A DNA stretch of 64,000 nt, taken from positions 59,011-123,010 of the forward strand of contig NZ_POWX01000007.1 in the NCBI RefSeq assembly GCF_003044445.1, in the 5' to 3' direction. Each line of letters starts with the position of its first letter. The first letter of the stretch is position 1. This stretch comes from Neisseria mucosa (GTDB lineage Bacteria; Pseudomonadota; Gammaproteobacteria; Burkholderiales; Neisseriaceae). This document shows positions 60,050 to 64,000 of the stretch, one piece after another. Below the pieces are notes generated by a model, which was not told the origin of the DNA, did not search any database, and was given only the letters and a program-made list of their open reading frames with translations. The translations under genes were made by a program, and so were the position numbers.

Positions 60050-63000
60050 ATGTTTGACTTTGCTTTCCCGACACAAACGCCACTGCGCCAAGCGATTACC
60101 GATGCTTACCGCCGCGACGAAATCGAAGCCGTTCAGGATATGCTGCAACGCGCACAGATAAGCGATGAGGAGCGTCGGGCAGCGTCCGAACTTGCACGCC
60201 GTTTGGTTACGCAGGTTCGCGCCAGTCGCACCAAAGCCAGCGGTGTGGATGCGCTGATGCACGAGTTCTCGCTCTCCAGCGAAGAAGGCATTGCGCTGAT
60301 GTGTCTGGCGGAAGCTTTGCTGCGCATTCCCGACAATGCGACGCGCGACCGCCTGATTGCCGACAAAATTTCCGAAGGCAACTGGAAAAGCCATTTGAAC
60401 AACAGCCCGTCCCTGTTCGTCAACGCCGCGGCATGGGGCTTGTTGGTTACCGGCAAACTGACCGCAACGAACGACAAGCAGATGGGTTCTGCCCTGAACC
60501 GACTCATCAGCAAAGGCGGCGCGCCCCTGATCCGCCAAGGCGTGAACTACGCCATGCGCCTCTTGGGCAAGCAGTTTGTGACCGGACAAACCATTGAAGA
60601 AGCGCTGCAAAACGGCAAAGAGCGCGAAAAAATGGGCTACCGCTTCTCCTTCGATATGTTGGGCGAAGCCGCCTTTACCCAAGAAGATGCCGACCGCTAT
60701 TACAACGACTATGTTCAAGCCATTCACGCCATCGGCAAAGATGCTGCCGGACAAGGCGTTTATGAAGGCAACGGCATTTCCGTCAAACTCTCCGCCATTC
60801 ATCCGCGCTACTCGCGCGCCCAGCACGAACGCGTCATGAGCGAACTCTTACCTCGTCTGAAAGAGCTGTTCCTCTTGGGTAAAAAATACGATATCGGTAT
60901 CAACATCGATGCCGAAGAAGCCAACCGCTTGGAGCTGTCTTTGGATTTGATGGAAGCACTCGTTTCCGACCCTGATTTGGCGGGATACAAAGGCATCGGC
61001 TTTGTCGTTCAGGCATACCAAAAACGCTGCCCCTTTGTTATCGACTATCTGATTGACCTTGCCCGACGCAACAACCAAAAACTGATGATTCGCCTCGTCA
61101 AAGGCGCGTACTGGGACAGCGAAATCAAATGGGCGCAAGTGGACGGACTGGACGGCTATCCGACCTACACCCGCAAAGTCCATACCGACATCTCCTACCT
61201 CGCCTGCGCGCGCAAACTGCTGGACGCGCAAGATGCTGTGTTCCCGCAATTTGCCACACACAATGCCTACACTTTGGGCGCGATTTACCAAATGGGCAAA
61301 GGCAAAGACTTTGAACACCAATGCCTGCACGGCATGGGCGAAACCTTGTACGACCAAGTGGTCGGCCCGCAAAACTTAGGCCGCCGCGTGCGCGTGTACG
61401 CCCCGGTCGGTACGCACGAAACCCTGCTTGCGTACTTGGTACGTCGCCTGTTGGAAAACGGCGCGAACTCGTCGTTCGTCAACCAAATCGTCGATGAAAA
61501 CATCAGCATCGACACGCTGATCCGAAGCCCGTTCGACACCATCGCCGAACAAGGCATCCATCTGCACAACGCCTTACCGCTGCCGCGCGACTTGTACGGC
61601 AGGGGTCGTCTGAATTCTCAAGGCGTGGATTTCAGCAACGAAACCGTGTTGCAACAGCTTCAAGAAAAACTCAACCGCTCCGCCGCGCAAGACTTCCACG
61701 CTGCGTCCATTATCAACGGCAAAGCCCGCGATGTCGGCGAAGCGCAGCCGATTAAAAACCCCGCCGACCACGACGACATCGTCGGCACAGTCAGCTTTGC
61801 CGATGCCGCGCTTGCCCAAGAAGCGATTGGCGCAGCCGTTGCCGCGTTCCCTGAATGGAGCGCGACGCCTGCCGCCGAGCGTGCCGAATGCTTGCGCCGC
61901 TTCGCCGATTTGCTGGAGCAGCACACTCCCGCGCTGATGATGCTTGCCGTGCGCGAAGCAGGTAAAACGCTGAACAACGCCGTCGCCGAAGTACGCGAAG
62001 CCGTCGATTTCTGCCGCTACTACGCAGGCGAAGCCGAAAACACCTTACCCAAAGACGCCAAAGCAGTCGGCGCCATCGTCGCCATCAGCCCGTGGAACTT
62101 CCCACTCGCCATCTTTACCGGCGAAGTCGTTTCCGCATTGGCAGCCGGCAACACCGTCATCGCCAAACCTGCCGAACAAACCAGCCTGATTGCCAGCTAC
62201 GCCGTTTCCCTGATGCACGAAGCGGGCATCCCGACTTCCGCCTTGCAACTTGTCCTTGGCGCAGGCGATGTCGGCGCAGCACTGACGGGCGACCCGCGTA
62301 TCGGCGGCGTGATTTTCACCGGCTCGACCGAAGTGGCGCAACTGATTAACAAAGCCCTTGCCAAACGCGACGACAGCCCCGTATTGATTGCCGAAACCGG
62401 CGGTCAAAACGCCATGATTGTCGATTCTACCGCGCTGCCCGAGCAAGTTTGCTTGGATGTGCTTAACTCCGCCTTTGACAGCGCAGGACAACGCTGCTCC
62501 GCCCTGCGTATCCTTTGCGTTCAAGAAGATGTCGCCGACAAGATGCTCGCCATCATCAAAGGCGCGATGGACGAATTGGTCGTCGGCAAACCCGTTCAGC
62601 TCACCACCGACGTAGGCCCTGTCATCGATGCCGAAGCGCAGCAAAACCTGCAATCGCACATCAACAAAATGAAAGGCGTTGCCAAGTCTTACCACGAAGT
62701 CAAAGCCGCTTCCGACGTTGATCCTGCGAAATCCACTTTCGTGCTGCCGATTTTGTTCGAACTCAACAACTTGAACGAACTCACCCGCGAAGTCTTCGGT
62801 CCCGTCCTGCACGTCGTCCGCTACCGCGCCGACGAGCTTGACCAAATCATCGACCAAATCAACAGCAAAGGCTACGCGCTTACCAGCGGCGTACACAGCC
62901 GCATCGAAGGTACGGTCAAACGCATTCGCGAACGCATCGAAGCGGGCAACGTTTACGTCAACCGCAACATCGTCGGTGCCGTCGTCGGCGTGCAACCGTT

Positions 63001-63655
63001 CGGCGGACACGGTATGTCCGGCACTGGTCCGAAAGCAGGCGGTTCGTTCTACCTGCAAAAACTGACCCGCATCCCCGAATGGGTTGCCCCGCCACTGAGC
63101 CGCATCGGACAAGCGGACGAAGCCGCGCTCAAACGCCTCGAAGCCCTGATTCACAAGTTGCCGTTTAATGCGGAAGAGAAAAAATCAGCGGCATCGGCAT
63201 TGGGACACGCCCGCATCCGCACCCTGCGCCAAGCAGAATCCGTCTTGGTCGGCCCGACCGGCGAACGCAACGCCCTGAGCTGGCGTGCGCCAAAACGCGT
63301 CTGGGTACACGGCGGCAGCCTCCTGCAAGCCTTCTGCGCCCTGACCGAACTTGCCGCCGCAGGCATTGTAACCGTCGTCGAACCCGACAGCCCGCTTACC
63401 GCCTACACCGCCGACCTCGAAGGCCTGTTGCAAGTCAACAGCAAACCTGAAAGCACAGGCGTAAACCATGTCGCCGCCCTAAGCCCGCTGGACAGCAGCC
63501 GCAAGCAAGAGCTGGCAAAACGCGACGGCGCACTCATCCGCATCCTTCCATCCGAACAAGGCTTGGACATCCTGCAAGTGTTTGAAGAAATCTCTTGCAG
63601 CGTCAACACCACAGCCGCCGGCGGCAACGCCAGCCTGATGGCCGTTGCCGACTAA
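60050..63655 (+). CDS. putA: bifunctional proline dehydrogenase / glutamate-semialdehyde dehydrogenase
   Basis: A 1201-residue enzyme that oxidises proline to glutamate. The start at 60050 (MFDFAFPTQTPLRQ) has TTTGGAGAA nine bases upstream, so it is favoured over the ATG at 60026. The FAD-dependent PRODH domain spans about 150-480 (LMIRLVKGAYWDSEIKWAQ near residue 350). The aldehyde dehydrogenase half has AISPWNFPLAIFTGE, catalytic Glu in LIAETGGQNAM (about 781) and Cys in SAGQRCSALRIL (about 814). No ribbon-helix-helix DNA-binding domain is present at the N-terminus, so it is not a self-repressing PutA. A DUS lies in the gene near 61603. Confidence 0.95.
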   Translation: MFDFAFPTQTPLRQAITDAYRRDEIEAVQDMLQRAQISDEERRAASELARRLVTQVRASRTKASGVDALMHEFSLSSEEGIALMCLAEALLRIPDNATRDRLIADKISEGNWKSHLNNSPSLFVNAAAWGLLVTGKLTATNDKQMGSALNRLISKGGAPLIRQGVNYAMRLLGKQFVTGQTIEEALQNGKEREKMGYRFSFDMLGEAAFTQEDADRYYNDYVQAIHAIGKDAAGQGVYEGNGISVKLSAIHPRYSRAQHERVMSELLPRLKELFLLGKKYDIGINIDAEEANRLELSLDLMEALVSDPDLAGYKGIGFVVQAYQKRCPFVIDYLIDLARRNNQKLMIRLVKGAYWDSEIKWAQVDGLDGYPTYTRKVHTDISYLACARKLLDAQDAVFPQFATHNAYTLGAIYQMGKGKDFEHQCLHGMGETLYDQVVGPQNLGRRVRVYAPVGTHETLLAYLVRRLLENGANSSFVNQIVDENISIDTLIRSPFDTIAEQGIHLHNALPLPRDLYGRGRLNSQGVDFSNETVLQQLQEKLNRSAAQDFHAASIINGKARDVGEAQPIKNPADHDDIVGTVSFADAALAQEAIGAAVAAFPEWSATPAAERAECLRRFADLLEQHTPALMMLAVREAGKTLNNAVAEVREAVDFCRYYAGEAENTLPKDAKAVGAIVAISPWNFPLAIFTGEVVSALAAGNTVIAKPAEQTSLIASYAVSLMHEAGIPTSALQLVLGAGDVGAALTGDPRIGGVIFTGSTEVAQLINKALAKRDDSPVLIAETGGQNAMIVDSTALPEQVCLDVLNSAFDSAGQRCSALRILCVQEDVADKMLAIIKGAMDELVVGKPVQLTTDVGPVIDAEAQQNLQSHINKMKGVAKSYHEVKAASDVDPAKSTFVLPILFELNNLNELTREVFGPVLHVVRYRADELDQIIDQINSKGYALTSGVHSRIEGTVKRIRERIEAGNVYVNRNIVGAVVGVQPFGGHGMSGTGPKAGGSFYLQKLTRIPEWVAPPLSRIGQADEAALKRLEALIHKLPFNAEEKKSAASALGHARIRTLRQAESVLVGPTGERNALSWRAPKRVWVHGGSLLQAFCALTELAAAGIVTVVEPDSPLTAYTADLEGLLQVNSKPESTGVNHVAALSPLDSSRKQELAKRDGALIRILPSEQGLDILQVFEEISCSVNTTAAGGNASLMAVAD

Positions 63656-63720
63656 AAGGATTGAAGAAACGCAAGAGCGTTTGAACAAAGGTCGTCTGAA
63701 AACGTTAGCGAAACCTGAAC

Positions 63721-64000
63721 TGGCCCCCAAATCTTGGACACTCATAAAAGCCTATTCAGGCGCTCTGTGCAAGCTGGGTTCTGTATGCGACAGGACTCAG
63801 CTTTTTCAATTTCAAACTGCAACGCTCGCGGTTGTAGTAATCCATATAGTCATCTATCTGCTTCATCAATTCGTCCACCGTCAATTCCCCTGCACGATAG
63901 AAACACTCCGTCTTCAGCACCGCAAAGAAGCTTTCCATCGGTGCATTGTCCCAGCAGTTCGCCTTTCGCGACATGCTTTGAACCATGGAATGTTTTGCAA
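63721..64000 (-). mobile_element. IS3-family insertion sequence, one end (truncated by window)
   Basis: The end of the element is probably the TGGCCCCCAAAT sequence at 63721, about 65 bases after putA and next to a single DUS (63690). The transposase gene runs off the window. The other end and the target duplication are not visible. Confidence 0.75.
63756..64000 (-). CDS. IS3-family transposase, C-terminal part
   Basis: The C-terminal catalytic region of an OrfB-type DDE transposase. It contains HSMVQSMSRKANCWDNAPMESFFAVLKTE, in which the last Glu of the DDE triad follows the conserved N-A-x-x-E-S-F-F motif, and the closing YYNRERCSLKLKKLSPVAYR. The open frame extends past base 64000, so the protein is incomplete only because of the window. 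Confidence 0.9.
   Translation of the reverse strand, partial: AKHSMVQSMSRKANCWDNAPMESFFAVLKTECFYRAGELTVDELMKQIDDYMDYYNRERCSLKLKKLSPVAYRTQLAQSA

Noticed and set aside
1..64000. CRISPR arrays, prophage or restriction-modification genes
   Set aside because: The regular repeats found are DUS, Correia and tRNA units; no spaced direct-repeat array, phage structural genes or methylase/endonuclease pair is visible.

Overview
The window is chromosomal DNA of a Neisseria. The main evidence is the 12-mer AGGTCGTCTGAA, present in dozens of copies, often as inverted pairs between genes. This is the DNA uptake sequence dialect I associate with the N. mucosa/sicca/macacae group rather than with N. meningitidis or N. 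gonorrhoeae. Five recognisable Correia repeats (CREE), a BirA-CoaX fusion, a prp methylcitrate island, farAB and a CVHC-type DsbA agree with that genus. The species is inferred from the DUS dialect only.

Layout. 1-5.4 kb: truncated PepSY membrane protein, rfaE2, birA-coaX, a SPOR protein and a secreted protein of unknown function. 5.6-13.1 kb: nhaC, an FMN reductase, pnuC, then an accessory segment in which a radical-SAM/DNA-repair pair lies between a 5' fragment and the intact copy of an MFS exporter gene. 13.1-22 kb: a long regulatory-looking leader and prpB-prpC-acnD-prpF-ackA (propionate use by the methylcitrate cycle). 22.6-25.5 kb: farA-farB efflux pump. 25.8-30.2 kb: rpmB-rpmG, ubiM, tRNA-Arg, a DUF441 protein, ispB, rplU-rpmA. 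30.7-34.2 kb: thiC with a TPP riboswitch, and a cytochrome c peroxidase gene broken by an in-frame stop. 34.5-41.3 kb: gpsA, a coiled-coil protein, zapA, 6S RNA, rplM-rpsI, a candidate sRNA, ychJ, a Kef-type antiporter and a duplicated tRNA Val-Asp pair. 41.6-50.5 kb: PolB-like exonuclease, glyQ, glyS, plsX, a phosphoribosyltransferase, rpmF, yceD, maf and an RsmI-like methylase. 50.6-57.7 kb: uppP, dsbA, an FtsN-like SPOR protein, comM, ubiK, ubiB. 58.2-64 kb: putP, putA and the end of an IS3-family element.

Themes. Carbon supply: prp-ack, putP-putA and the ubiquinone genes (ubiM, ispB, ubiK, ubiB) feed or support respiration. Cell envelope and division: rfaE2, uppP, plsX, zapA and two SPOR proteins. 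DNA: comM (transformation), the radical-SAM pair, the exonuclease and the many DUS.

The most interesting items are: (1) a roughly 110-nt sRNA candidate whose terminator loop (UUCUCCCUUG) is complementary to the GGAGAA ribosome-binding core shared by all five prp-ack genes in this window; (2) a 31-codon Val/Ser/Ala-rich leader ORF with a strong promoter and mutually exclusive hairpins upstream of prpB; (3) the radical-SAM cassette bordered by a duplicated exporter 5' end, with an A9 tract that shifts the frame of the radical-SAM gene; (4) the amber codon in ccp; (5) a perfect 10-bp repeat that can mask the thiC ribosome-binding site downstream of the TPP aptamer.
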